64,000 bases of DNA from Flavobacterium sp. ASV13. Lineage in GTDB: Bacteria > Bacteroidota > Bacteroidia > Flavobacteriales > Flavobacteriaceae. Numbering within the stretch: position 1 is the stretch's first letter; the number at the start of each line of letters is the position of its first letter. The notes under the pieces were generated by a model. That model was given only the letters and a program-made list of their open reading frames with translations. It searched no databases and was not told where the DNA came from. Shown one piece after another: positions 43,731 to 52,270 of this stretch. The stretch covers positions 496,001-560,000 of the forward strand of contig NZ_JQJY01000005.1 of NCBI RefSeq assembly GCF_000745775.1, given 5' to 3'. Both the position numbers and the translations under genes were made by a program.

Positions 43731-44408
43731 TTATGGGTTCGTAGAGGAAACCTCAAGTACTTTTCCATTAAAATATTTATTTCCATTTAATGTAAAATCA
43801 TAAATATAAGTTGCCATTCCTTCAGCAGAAATTGGTGCCTGATATCCAGGAAAAGCTTCATTCAGCATTTCAGTCTGAACAGAACCTAAAGCTAGAACAT
43901 TAAATGAAATTCCTTTCTCTTTATATTCTTCAGCTAATAATTCTGTCAAAGTAATTACTGCGCCTTTGCTTGAACTATAAGCTGCTAATCCGGCAAATTT
44001 CAAACTTCCTCTTACACCACCAATTGAACTTATCGTTACAACGTGGCTTCCTTTTTGTAAATATGGAAGACAAATTCTGGTAAGATTAGCAACTGCAAAA
44101 ACATTCACTTTATAAATGTTTTCAAAATCGGCCTGAGTTGTCTCTGCAAAAGGTTTCCAGATTAAAGCGCCAGCATTATGAACAACTGCATCAACCTTTT
44201 TCCAGGTTGACGAAAGAAAACTTTCTACTTCAGTTAAAGCAGATTCATCCGCTAAATCAATTGATAAACAGGTAACATTTTCATGTTCTAAAAGTGCTTT
44301 TGGAATTTTTCTCGAAATGGCCAAGACCTGATTTCCTGCATTTGCGAATTGCAATGCTAATTCATAACCAATTCCTCTACTCGTTCCGGTAACAATAATA
44401 TTTTTCAT
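43731..44408 (-). CDS. Short-chain dehydrogenase/reductase (SDR)
   Basis: A 225-residue classical SDR. Cofactor loop VTGTSRGIG (6-14), NAG at 78-80, Ser near 127-128 (VVTISSIGG) and the catalytic YSSSK (Tyr144, Lys148). The C-terminus GKVLEVSS is short. Substrate is unknown. The gene follows the M28 peptidase with 34 bases between; both are part of the long minus-strand run. Confidence 0.88.
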   Translation of the reverse strand: MKNIIVTGTSRGIGYELALQFANAGNQVLAISRKIPKALLEHENVTCLSIDLADESALTEVESFLSSTWKKVDAVVHNAGALIWKPFAETTQADFENIYKVNVFAVANLTRICLPYLQKGSHVVTISSIGGVRGSLKFAGLAAYSSSKGAVITLTELLAEEYKEKGISFNVLALGSVQTEMLNEAFPGYQAPISAEGMATYIYDFTLNGNKYFNGKVLEVSSTNP

Positions 44409-44442
44409 GTAGCAAAAATAACAAATCCAATAAAAGGTTGTA

Positions 44443-45387
44443 TTATAAATTCATTGTAATTTCTTCTGTTGGTGTAGAAACAATCTTAGTAACAGCCGGT
44501 AAAAATTCCTGAATAAATGAAGTCATATGAGAAATATCCATCACTTTAAATTCATCTGAAACATGATGATAAAATTCAAAATTCTCAAAATCGAAAGTAC
44601 TTATCGATTGACAAGGTTTTCCGAAGGCCTCAAAAAACGAATAATTATCAGATCTATAAAACAATTTATATTCGGCTTCTTTAGGCAAAAACCCAATTGT
44701 ATTTTTTCCGGTATATTCATTTATTTTTTGTGCCATATTTGATTTGTCAAAACCAGTAACATACGCTAAATAATCACGCTTCATCGGCACACCAATCATT
44801 TCGATATTGAGCTGTGTATACAAATTAAAATTTCTCTTTTTTAATTTCTCTACCAAACTTTTAGATCCTAACAATCCTTTTTCTTCACCTGCAAAAAACA
44901 CAATAAGAATACTGCGTTTATTCGATTTTGTTTTGGCGAAATATTTCGCCATTTGCGCCACAGCTGTTACGCCAGAGGCATCATCATTAGCACCATTATT
45001 AATTTTATCGGCCTGCTGTTTTGTATCCAAACCAATATGATCATAATGTGCACTCAAAACCACAAATTCCTTTTTCAAAACAGGATCTGTTCCTTCTAGA
45101 ACACCAACAATATTATAAGCAGGAGATTTAAAATTCGTTAGAGTATCACGATACGATGCAAAATAAGGTTTGATTTTATTCTTCTTAAAAAAGTCTTCTA
45201 AAAAAACAGCTGCTTTTTCAATTCCTTTGGTCCCCGTTTCTCGTCCTTCTAATTCGTCAGAAGAAAGGTATTTTAGGAAATCTGAAACTTCGGTCTGCGA
45301 AACTTTATAATCTATATCATTTACAGAAGAAGTATTTGATTTACAACTTAATAAAATAAGCGGAAGAAGAAAGTATAGTTTTTTCAT
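44443..45387 (-). CDS. M28-family metallopeptidase lipoprotein
   Basis: A 314-residue zinc aminopeptidase. The lipoprotein signal ends in LILLSCKSN (Cys at about 15). The zinc ligands are in SAHYDHIGLD (His, Asp), NNGANDDASGVTAVAQMAKYF (Asp), FFAGEEKGLLGS (Glu-Glu) and the final His in EFYHHVSDE. The protein is anchored in the periplasm or outer membrane and probably cuts peptides from the N-terminus. It lies 27 bases from the LysE-like gene. Confidence 0.9.
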   Translation of the reverse strand: MKKLYFLLPLILLSCKSNTSSVNDIDYKVSQTEVSDFLKYLSSDELEGRETGTKGIEKAAVFLEDFFKKNKIKPYFASYRDTLTNFKSPAYNIVGVLEGTDPVLKKEFVVLSAHYDHIGLDTKQQADKINNGANDDASGVTAVAQMAKYFAKTKSNKRSILIVFFAGEEKGLLGSKSLVEKLKKRNFNLYTQLNIEMIGVPMKRDYLAYVTGFDKSNMAQKINEYTGKNTIGFLPKEAEYKLFYRSDNYSFFEAFGKPCQSISTFDFENFEFYHHVSDEFKVMDISHMTSFIQEFLPAVTKIVSTPTEEITMNL

Positions 45388-45414
45388 AAATGAAAATTTG
45401 ACGCACTTTAACTT

Positions 45415-46071
45415 TTAAATTTCTAAAGCTGCTGATTTAAAATATTTTTTATACACTTTTAATACCTGAATACTTCCCAGAATTATAAAAAACCCTGGAA
45501 TAAAAACTGGCATTATGTACTTTGAAAACTGATTTGTTTTTTGAAAAAAAGTCTGCAAAACTACAATCAAGCTAAACATCCCAAAAAAAATCCCAATCAA
45601 AGTTCCTGCAATATAATAATATTTTAACTGCCTTTCAATGGCAATATACTTTCCGTTAAGCAAATATAAATTCCAGCTGGCCCAAAAAGGAAGCTGTAAA
45701 AAATTAAAACAGTTCAAAATAATTCCGATCACAAACGGCGAATAGATTAGATAGTTTGATAAAATCCCATCTGATTTTATTTCTTGATTAAAATTGAAAT
45801 AAAAAGCAAAGGCCAGAACAAACATGAATCCTACCGCAAAAAAATCAATTATCTTCATTAATTTTTTATTGTTGATGAGTTGTTTTGCAAAAAGAAGCGT
45901 GAAATAAATAACAAAAGTTTCTACTACAATAACTCCGAATAAAAAGAAAGCTAAATCACGAAGTCCTGATTTGGTATAAATTTCTAATCCGACAAGATTT
46001 AAATATCCTAACGGAATTGATCCCAAAAAACTTACGAGAAATCCAACTAAGCTATTTTTTAAACTTTTCAT
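45415..46071 (-). CDS. LysE-like multispanning membrane protein
   Basis: A 218-residue protein with about six membrane segments (VGFLVSFLGSIPLGYLNLVGL, RDLAFFLFGVIVVETFVIYFTLLFA, IIDFFAVGFMFVLAFAFYF, YSPFVIGIILNCFNFLQL, YYIAGTLIGIFFGMFSLIVVL, MPVFIPGFFIILGSIQVL). The first segment IPLGYLNLVGLEIYTKSG with a following acidic position resembles the PGP-type start of LysE exporters. The call is by pattern; an exporter role is inferred. It starts three bases after the ATP-grasp gene stop. Confidence 0.65.
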   Translation of the reverse strand: MKSLKNSLVGFLVSFLGSIPLGYLNLVGLEIYTKSGLRDLAFFLFGVIVVETFVIYFTLLFAKQLINNKKLMKIIDFFAVGFMFVLAFAFYFNFNQEIKSDGILSNYLIYSPFVIGIILNCFNFLQLPFWASWNLYLLNGKYIAIERQLKYYYIAGTLIGIFFGMFSLIVVLQTFFQKTNQFSKYIMPVFIPGFFIILGSIQVLKVYKKYFKSAALEI

Positions 46072-46074
46072 TTT

Positions 46075-47109
46075 TTAAAAATTCATGATTTTATTGTTTT
46101 GAATCAAATGCGATTTGTATTCGCGCATCCCCACTTTATAATCTAAATAAGGAACTCCCATTTTATGGTTTTCAACGCTTATTTCATACATATAAGTAAT
46201 ATGTCTGGCCAATTCTTTCCAGGCAAACCATACCGAATGTTTGGGATCGTAAATGTGTGTAGGCTCGCTCGCCGCTCCGTTAAGTTCTACAATTTGAAAA
46301 TTTTCTCCTCGCTCTAATTCTTCAAAAGTATTATACATGATATCAAAACGTCCAAAATAGAATTCCGGAATTTGCATGGCAATTTCATTGATCATATTGG
46401 TCAGTTTTGAAGTAATCAAATTACTTCCGTCAAGAAATTTTGCGCCTCTTGCGTGATTTCCAAACGGAACCAAATTTAACGATTCCCCTTTTTGTAAAAT
46501 TTGGTTTAGCTGATGTCCATATTCTTCTTTCAAAACATCAAATTGCAATTGAAATCTTGGAGTTTGTTTGATTAAATCTTGAATCGTAGACCTGCCATCT
46601 CCTATTACAGTTAAAAATTCTTTAGATACAATTCCGGTAATTTTTCCGTTTTTTTGATGTGGGTGTCGAACGTAAAAAATCCCAACTTCATTTTTAAATG
46701 GAATTAGACTCTGAACTAAAAAATCAAAATTTGCTTTTTCTGCATATTCCTTTAATTCATTGATGGTTTTTATTTTTTTCACACCCGAACCACGCAAACC
46801 AATGTCTGGTTTGGCAATTAATGGAAAATAAATCTGCTTTTCTATAATTGCATCGGCTATTGTTTTTAAATCTGTTTTTTCTTTAAAAAGAATTGTTTTT
46901 GGATAATATTTTGGCGGAAGCAAATCATAAATCTGTTTTTTGCTTTCCATCATAAATCCGCCATTTTTAATTTTTGGATTTGAGGCATTAAAGAAAAAAA
47001 TCGATCTTGATTTGATGGCATAATAAGCCCAAAGAAAATAAATCGGAAAGTACAAAACCTGAAATGGCCAATATTCCCAATTGGTTATTTTATGAAAAAA
47101 TAGTTTCAT
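46075..47109 (-). CDS. ATP-grasp-domain protein (D-alanine-D-alanine ligase-like)
   Basis: A 344-residue enzyme. The N-terminus has a hydrophobic segment (YWPFQVLYFPIYFLWAYYAI, about 13-32). The ATP-grasp core has YFPLIAKPDIGLRGSGVKKI (ATP-binding Lys), LVQSLIPFKNEVGIFYVRHP and the metal end YFGRFDIMYN, FQIVELNGAASEPTHIYDP (Asp/Glu/Asn). Such enzymes join a carboxylate to an amine or thiol with ATP. The product is unknown; membrane association and the adjacent NRDE, DinB and exporter-like genes make a small-peptide or thiol product a hypothesis. Eleven bases from the NRDE gene. Confidence 0.75.
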   Translation of the reverse strand: MKLFFHKITNWEYWPFQVLYFPIYFLWAYYAIKSRSIFFFNASNPKIKNGGFMMESKKQIYDLLPPKYYPKTILFKEKTDLKTIADAIIEKQIYFPLIAKPDIGLRGSGVKKIKTINELKEYAEKANFDFLVQSLIPFKNEVGIFYVRHPHQKNGKITGIVSKEFLTVIGDGRSTIQDLIKQTPRFQLQFDVLKEEYGHQLNQILQKGESLNLVPFGNHARGAKFLDGSNLITSKLTNMINEIAMQIPEFYFGRFDIMYNTFEELERGENFQIVELNGAASEPTHIYDPKHSVWFAWKELARHITYMYEISVENHKMGVPYLDYKVGMREYKSHLIQNNKIMNF

Positions 47110-47120
47110 TGTTTTATATT

Positions 47121-47831
47121 TTAAATTCGAATAAAAGAAGTTGAAAAATCTTCTGTTTTTATTAAATCGTAATATTTCATTGCACCTTTATTTTGTTCTA
47201 TCACAACTTGCGTTACGCTTAATGTTTTCATCTTATTTTCTCTGTTAATGATCAAACCGTTTTGTGTATCGTCATTATGTGTATTTTTATGAAAATCCAA
47301 CATATCTAAGGCTGATATTTTAATCTTATTCTTCAAAAAATCAAAAAACCAGCTGGATCGTTTTTTTCGTATTTCTTCAGAATATAAAGTGACGGATGAC
47401 CAAATATGACGCTCAAATTCGTTTAATTTTGTTGTTCTTTTTCCTGAGCCATCCCAAATTAATTCATACAATTCTTCATTTTGGTACAAAACCAAAGTAA
47501 AAGGTTCGATATTTTCTAAATTAATCTGTTTCCAAAAGTCCTTTGGCGAAACATCTGAAATAATATCAAGGAGAATTAATCCGCGACTTTTTCTGTAAGG
47601 AAGAATCGGAGTATGCTTTGTGATTCCGCCATTTAACAAAACCAGAACAATTCCGTTTTCATCAATTGCAAACCAGGTTCCGCCAGCTTTTGAATCTTTT
47701 GGATACATGATATTTTTTCCTTTATGAAAAAAGTTTCTTGGCGCTTCAGCACCGGGACGAATTACTTTTTCGTCCCGATTTGAAGTAATAATTACAATGC
47801 CGTTGTTATTTACAAAACTTACTGTACACAT
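47121..47831 (-). CDS. NRDE-family (TANGO2-like) protein
   Basis: A 236-residue Ntn-hydrolase-like protein. Cys2 (MCTVSFV) would be the N-terminal nucleophile after Met removal. The family motif appears as TSNRDEKV (about 17-24), followed by ISPKDF-like text and GGITKHTPILPYRKSRG. Eukaryotic TANGO2 is linked to heme handling; bacterial function is open. Its start overlaps the end of the DinB gene by 13 bases. Confidence 0.83.
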   Translation of the reverse strand: MCTVSFVNNNGIVIITSNRDEKVIRPGAEAPRNFFHKGKNIMYPKDSKAGGTWFAIDENGIVLVLLNGGITKHTPILPYRKSRGLILLDIISDVSPKDFWKQINLENIEPFTLVLYQNEELYELIWDGSGKRTTKLNEFERHIWSSVTLYSEEIRKKRSSWFFDFLKNKIKISALDMLDFHKNTHNDDTQNGLIINRENKMKTLSVTQVVIEQNKGAMKYYDLIKTEDFSTSFIRI

Positions 47832-48307
47832 TGTTTTCTATATTCGATAGTTGAACGCGCTACGCCAAAATTGTCATCTACTAAAACATTTTCAAATTCT
47901 CGTACAGCGACTTTTATTAAAGCTTGATGGTGCACGCAATGTTCGAGATTATAAAGCAATTCTCTGTAATAATTACTTTGAATTCTCATGTTAAGTCCGT
48001 CAATAAACTGCTCCAGAAACATTATTTTATTCTCGCTTTGTAAACCTGCTTTAATTTCGGTGATGCATTGCTTAGCAAATTCGGTCTCCGTTTGAATTCT
48101 GATATTTCTCTCGCGATTATCATAATTTATAATTCCCGATTCATAGCCATTTTGAAGACATTGAAACATTTCAAGAATATGCCTTGTGTGTTCGCCAATT
48201 GTGGCATTGCTTAAAGCCTCGCAGGATTTTGAATAATCTTTATCAGATAATTGATTCAATAAATCCGTTAACTCATCTAAACTGCGGCGTATTGATTTTA
48301 GTAACAT
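47819..48307 (-). CDS. DinB-family four-helix protein
   Basis: A 162-residue helical bundle. The DinB/YfiT metal His pattern is visible in LSNATIGEHTRHILEMFQCL (His residues near 41 and 44), and LLYNLEHCVHHQALIKVAV (His near 126 and 129-130). Members act as metal-dependent thiol (bacillithiol, mycothiol or glutathione) transferases or are of unknown function. It overlaps the NRDE gene by 13 bases and lies five bases from DoxX. Confidence 0.83.
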   Translation of the reverse strand: MLLKSIRRSLDELTDLLNQLSDKDYSKSCEALSNATIGEHTRHILEMFQCLQNGYESGIINYDNRERNIRIQTETEFAKQCITEIKAGLQSENKIMFLEQFIDGLNMRIQSNYYRELLYNLEHCVHHQALIKVAVREFENVLVDDNFGVARSTIEYRKQCVQ

Positions 48308-48312
48308 AACTT

Positions 48313-48693
48313 TTAATTTAGAAGATTAAACAATTTGTTTTTATTGAAATAAAGCAAACCTAAACTGCACAACAACGTAATAACAGCTAACACAAAAAGT
48401 AATCCGCCGTCGTTTTGAACCTCAATTCCTAAAACAAATAAATGTGACAAAATAGCTCCAATCATAATTCCGGTTGCACCAAATGCTCCAATCCAGGTTG
48501 TTTTGGGAATTAAAATCAAAACTGCAGCAATCAATTCGGCAATTGCAGAACCAATTCTTCCATAAGGTTCTACGCCTAAAGTGGAGAAAATATAAACACT
48601 TTCTTCTGCTCCGCTGAATTTAAAAAACAAGGTTTGCAATAAAATTACCGAAGCTGTTATTCTCAAAATCCATATTAAAATTTCCTTTTTCAT
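48313..48693 (-). CDS. DoxX-family membrane protein
   Basis: A 126-residue, four-segment membrane protein (ILIWILRITASVILLQTLFF, GSAIAELIAAVLILI, AFGATGIMIGAILSHLF, GGLLFVLAVITLLCSLGLLYF). The start KEILIWILRITASVILLQTLFFKFSGAEESVYIFS with YGRIGSAIAELIAA is typical of DoxX-like proteins. In archaea DoxX/DoxD form thiosulfate:quinone oxidoreductase; the bacterial role is unclear. Nine bases from YHS gene. Confidence 0.82.
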   Translation of the reverse strand: MKKEILIWILRITASVILLQTLFFKFSGAEESVYIFSTLGVEPYGRIGSAIAELIAAVLILIPKTTWIGAFGATGIMIGAILSHLFVLGIEVQNDGGLLFVLAVITLLCSLGLLYFNKNKLFNLLN

Positions 48694-48702
48694 GGCTTCG
48701 GA

Positions 48703-49161
48703 TTATTTGTATATTTTTTTCCAGTTGTTATCGGCCTTAACTTTTAACTCTGCTTCCTCCGGATTCCAGCTTTTGAGCGTATTATTAAAATAAGCATTGT
48801 AAAACAGATAAAGTTTTCCATCGCTAATTTTAAAAGTCTCTGGATTAATTTCTACTTTTTTGCCTGCACTTCCCATTGCATATGCACACCATCCGCCATA
48901 TTGAGGTTCATATTTTGATGGGTTTTTCAAAAAGGTATTTTTATTTTCGACAGATGAAAAATTATATGTCACTCCCTGATAGGAAGTCGAAATTTCTTTT
49001 TTCCCTTTAACTGCTTTTCCCTGATTAAAATAGCCAACAGGATCATAACCCTGAATTCCTACTTTATTTTCTAAATTATACTGGCTAACTCTTTTGGCAT
49101 CATTTTGAGCAAATGAACTGCCTGAAACTAAAATCAATAACAATAATACTAACTTTTTCAT
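48703..49161 (-). CDS. YHS-domain exported protein
   Basis: A 152-residue exported protein. Signal peptide MKKLVLLLLILVSGSSFAQ, then the YHS-like segment KVGIQGYDPVGYFNQGKAVKG, VTYNFSSVENKNTFLKNPSKYEPQYGGWCAYAMG with one Cys near the metal-binding position. YHS domains are found in metal-handling and redox proteins. It lies seven bases after the peroxiredoxin-like gene and nine before DoxX. Confidence 0.85.
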   Translation of the reverse strand: MKKLVLLLLILVSGSSFAQNDAKRVSQYNLENKVGIQGYDPVGYFNQGKAVKGKKEISTSYQGVTYNFSSVENKNTFLKNPSKYEPQYGGWCAYAMGSAGKKVEINPETFKISDGKLYLFYNAYFNNTLKSWNPEEAELKVKADNNWKKIYK

Positions 49162-49168
49162 CTTTATT

Positions 49169-49765
49169 TTATTTAAGGTTTTTTAATACTGACACTAATA
49201 ATTCTGCGGAAATACGCTGTTTAAAATCTGGCGAGATATATTCAAAAAGTATATCAGCTTCAGTATTAACAACAAAAACAGAAGGAACAGGCAGTAAACT
49301 GGTATTGATTCCATTAGAATGTACGTTAATAACTGTTTTGTAGTTTTCCGGAACCTGATAAGCAATTCCTGTTGCTTTTATCAATTCTCCTTTTGAGTCA
49401 GAGAGTAAGGTGTATTTTACTTTATCCTTTTCTTCTGTTATTTTTAAATTTTCAGGAGAATCAGGACTTACGGCTATAATTTGATAACCTAAGTCGATGA
49501 TTTGTTTTTCGGCTTCAGCCAATGACTGTAAATGTAAATTGCAATACGGACACCAGCCGCCGCGATAAAAAATCAGAACTGTTTTTTTCTTTTTAAATAA
49601 ATCTGAAATATTTACATCTGCATTTTCAGATGATTTTAAAGTAATGTTTGGAATTTTCTCTCCTATTAATAAAGGAGCAATATCGACCGCAGATTTAGGA
49701 ATTGTGTTCTGCGCATTAACAGCTAAAGTAAAAGCTGCTAAAAAAATAAAAAGCATTTTTTTCAT
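49169..49765 (-). CDS. Exported peroxiredoxin-like (AhpC/TSA) protein
   Basis: A 198-residue thioredoxin-fold protein. Signal peptide MKKMLFIFLAAFTLAVNAQ, then VLIFYRGGWCPYCNLHLQSLAEAEKQI with a CxxC pair (Cys72, Cys75) instead of the single peroxidatic Cys of classical peroxiredoxins; the later LGYQIIAVSPDSPENL and VFVVNTEADILFEYISPDF fit this peroxiredoxin-like family. It is likely a periplasmic thiol oxidoreductase or peroxidase. First gene of a packed seven-gene series; a palindrome lies 10-37 bases upstream. Confidence 0.86.
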   Translation of the reverse strand: MKKMLFIFLAAFTLAVNAQNTIPKSAVDIAPLLIGEKIPNITLKSSENADVNISDLFKKKKTVLIFYRGGWCPYCNLHLQSLAEAEKQIIDLGYQIIAVSPDSPENLKITEEKDKVKYTLLSDSKGELIKATGIAYQVPENYKTVINVHSNGINTSLLPVPSVFVVNTEADILFEYISPDFKQRISAELLVSVLKNLK

Positions 49766-49775
49766 AGTGTAGTGG

Positions 49776-49802
49776 TTTTACATCTTTTTTGATGATGTAA
49801 AA
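49776..49802. promoter_or_regulatory. Palindromic candidate operator before the peroxiredoxin-like gene
   Basis: Perfect nine-base arms TTTTACATC (49776-49784) and GATGTAAAA (49794-49802) with nine bases between, flanked by CATAGT (49763-49768) and ACTATG (49810-49815). It lies between the Crp/Fnr gene and the gene series it precedes, a fitting place for a Crp/Fnr dimer site. Confidence 0.55.
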
Positions 49803-49857
49803 TTATTGTACTATGAAAAAGCAAAATGTCGGCTAATTTACACTTCGCTTAAAATAA

Positions 49858-50535
49858 TTATAATTTGGTAATATCTTGAATGATAATTTCTTTTCTGTTA
49901 TAACTTAAGAGCTGATTCGCCTCCATTTCATTTAGTAATTGTGTAGCGGTCTGTCTTGAAGTACAAATAATTTGAGCGATATCATTTTGAGTTAAATAAT
50001 TTTCGATCGTAACTGAATTACCGTTTAAAGTTCCTTCACTCTCTGCCCAGTCTTTTAGAAATTGGTACAATCTGGTTTTGGCATCTTTAGAAATCAAATT
50101 AGAATAACTGTTTTTGATGCGTTTCATTTTCAAACCAACAAATTTGGTATATGAAAGTGCCAAAGTTGGATTTCTCAATAATAAATCTTCAAAGTCAGAC
50201 ATTAAGAAACTACAGATTGCAACATCGTCTGAAAGTACTTTTGCATATTCTTCGACTTTACTATCTGTTTCTAAAGTCAATTCGCCAAATAAATCTCCTT
50301 TTTGAATAATGTCTTTTATCGTTTCATTACCATCGTCATCAATGGCAACAATTTTTATATTTCCTTTTTTAAGTAAAAAGATACGAGGCACATCTGAAGA
50401 AGAAAAATAAATAATTTCCCCTTTTGATGCTTTTTTAAAACCAGTAATAATACACAATTGTTTGATTTGTGAATAACTCAGCGTTCTAAACAATTTATGA
50501 TCCCGCAAGTACCAATATTTTAAATCTTCGTACAT
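49858..50535 (-). CDS. Crp/Fnr-family transcriptional regulator
   Basis: A 225-residue regulator. The cyclic-nucleotide-binding-like beta roll covers about residues 20-120 (KGEIIYFSSSDVPRIFLLKKGNIKI, IIQKGDLFGELTLE), a long dimer helix follows, and the winged helix contains LTQNDIAQIICTSRQTATQLLNEME (about 182-206). There is no N-terminal Cys cluster, so it is not an oxygen-sensing Fnr with a 4Fe-4S cluster. It likely controls the following gene series, with a palindrome in the 92-base gap. Confidence 0.88.
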   Translation of the reverse strand: MYEDLKYWYLRDHKLFRTLSYSQIKQLCIITGFKKASKGEIIYFSSSDVPRIFLLKKGNIKIVAIDDDGNETIKDIIQKGDLFGELTLETDSKVEEYAKVLSDDVAICSFLMSDFEDLLLRNPTLALSYTKFVGLKMKRIKNSYSNLISKDAKTRLYQFLKDWAESEGTLNGNSVTIENYLTQNDIAQIICTSRQTATQLLNEMEANQLLSYNRKEIIIQDITKL

Positions 50536-50584
50536 AGAATAAATTTTCTTGATGTAAATGTAGCAATTTTAACATCTAAACAAA

Positions 50585-50620
50585 AAACCCTTTCAAAGCA
50601 GAAAGCCTGAAAGGGTTTTG
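50585..50620 (-). terminator. Terminator after acyl-CoA dehydrogenase
   Basis: AACCCTTTCA / TGAAAGGGTT with an internal loop of 12 bases and A-run on the left (T-run on the minus strand), 20-54 bases after the stop. Confidence 0.85.
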
Positions 50621-50638
50621 AAATATATTTAAGAGAAA

Positions 50639-51781
50639 TTATCCGGCGATAACTGATCTTGAAATTACAATTTTTTGAATTTCAGAAGTACCTTCATAAA
50701 TCTGAGTAATTTTTGCATCGCGCATAAAACGCTCAACATGATATTCTTTCACGTATCCGTTTCCGCCATGAATTTGAACCGCTTCAACCGCAGTATCCAT
50801 TGCTACTTGTGAAGCAAATAATTTTGCCATTGCACCACTCACATCATAGTTTTTACCTTGATCTTTATCCCAAGCTGCTTTCATGCATAAATGACGCGCT
50901 GCTTCGATATTTACAGCCATATCAGCCAATTTGAAAGCAATTGCCTGATGATTGCAGATTTCTGTTCCAAAAGCTTTACGCTCTTTAGAATATTTCAAAG
51001 CCAATTCATAAGCTCCAGAAGCAATTCCTAAAGCCTGAGAAGCAATACCAATTCTTCCCCCAGCCAAAGTTTTCATGGCAAATTTAAATCCGAAACCATC
51101 TTCACCAATTCTGTTTTCTTTTGGAACTTTTACATCACTAAACATTAAAGAGTGCGTATCAGATCCACGGATTCCCATCTTTTGTTCTTTTGGACCAATA
51201 GAAAAACCTGGCATATCTTTAGTCATAATCAACGCATTGATTCCTTTATGTTTTTTCTCCGGATGCGTTTGAGCAATTACTAAATATACTGAAGCCGTAT
51301 TTCCGTTAGTAATCCAGTTTTTTGTTCCGTTTACTAAATAGTGATCTCCCATATCAACTGCTGTTGTTTTTTGAGAAGTTGCATCACTTCCAGCTTCTGG
51401 TTCACTTAAGCAAAAAGCTCCGTGAATTTCTCCTGACGCCAAACCTGGCAAATATTTTTGTTTTTGCTCTTCGGTTCCGAATTCTTGTAAACCCCAGCAA
51501 ACTAATGAATTATTTACAGACATAACCACAGAAGCTGATGCATCAACTTTCGAAATTTCTTCCATAGCAATTACGTATGAAATAGCATCAAGTCCGCTTC
51601 CTCCGTACTTCGGATCAACCATCATTCCCATGAAACCTAATTGTCCCATTTTCTTTACTTGTTCTGTCGGAAAAATTTGTTTTTCATCACGTTCAATAAC
51701 ACCAGGCAGCAATTCGTTTTGAGCAAAATCTCTGGCAGCCTGTTGAATCATTAAATGCTCTTCGGTAAGATTAAAATCCAT
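50639..51781 (-). CDS. Acyl-CoA dehydrogenase
   Basis: A 380-residue FAD enzyme that puts a trans-2 double bond into acyl-CoA. The three domains are present: helical N-terminus, a beta domain with AFCLSEPEAGSDATSQKTTAV, and the C-terminal part ending with the catalytic Glu in QIYEGTSEIQKIVISR. The short/branched-chain type is most likely from length (380). Substrate chain is unknown. Single gene with terminator. Confidence 0.92.
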   Translation of the reverse strand: MDFNLTEEHLMIQQAARDFAQNELLPGVIERDEKQIFPTEQVKKMGQLGFMGMMVDPKYGGSGLDAISYVIAMEEISKVDASASVVMSVNNSLVCWGLQEFGTEEQKQKYLPGLASGEIHGAFCLSEPEAGSDATSQKTTAVDMGDHYLVNGTKNWITNGNTASVYLVIAQTHPEKKHKGINALIMTKDMPGFSIGPKEQKMGIRGSDTHSLMFSDVKVPKENRIGEDGFGFKFAMKTLAGGRIGIASQALGIASGAYELALKYSKERKAFGTEICNHQAIAFKLADMAVNIEAARHLCMKAAWDKDQGKNYDVSGAMAKLFASQVAMDTAVEAVQIHGGNGYVKEYHVERFMRDAKITQIYEGTSEIQKIVISRSVIAG

Positions 51782-52270
51782 AGTCTTTGTTAGTTTATTT
51801 TTTTTTTAGAACCAAAATCGAAAAATTTTCGGTGATGGAAATAATTTGTTTTTTGTGTTTTGTATTTTTTTTGCTTTAAAAAAGGCTTCCAAAGATAATT
51901 TTTAAAAGTCAAATTAACAATGCATGCATATAAAATTAATAGATCAGCAATAATTACGATAACGTTTTCGTAATTATTCGGCATTTTCAAAAAACTAACT
52001 GCAATACTTCAAGGATTTCTTTAAAATTTAAGAATATAATTATACATCAAAAAGGTCTTATTTATAAAGTTTTAGCAAAATTTAGCTAAAAAAGTGTGCA
52101 ACCGGTTTTGGAACACGTAAATGTACGTAAAGCAAGTCTTACTAAATTGATAATGAAATAAATACAATTAAAAAAAATATATAACTTTAATAAAAAACAT
52201 GTATTTTTAGAGAACAGAATTTAGAAATTAAAAGTATTTTTGCCAAAAAACAAAAATTATCGATAGAAGT
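51782..52270. other. AT-rich divergent intergenic region
   Basis: A 489-base spacer between the acyl-CoA dehydrogenase and chalcone-isomerase-like genes. It holds a -7 box TATTTTTG (52235-52242) 28 bases before the ATG at 52271, an alternating ATGCATGCAT stretch near 51922 and an ACCGGTTTTGGAACAC patch near 52101. The only frame (51790-51990, minus) has biased low-complexity text and no start context; I see no gene. Confidence 0.6.

Noticed and set aside
51790..51990. Possible 66-codon gene on the minus strand in the acyl-CoA dehydrogenase upstream region
   Set aside because: Low-complexity Lys/Phe text, no promoter or start context, no family look; it ends just before the dehydrogenase gene on the same strand and is best seen as chance in AT-rich DNA.
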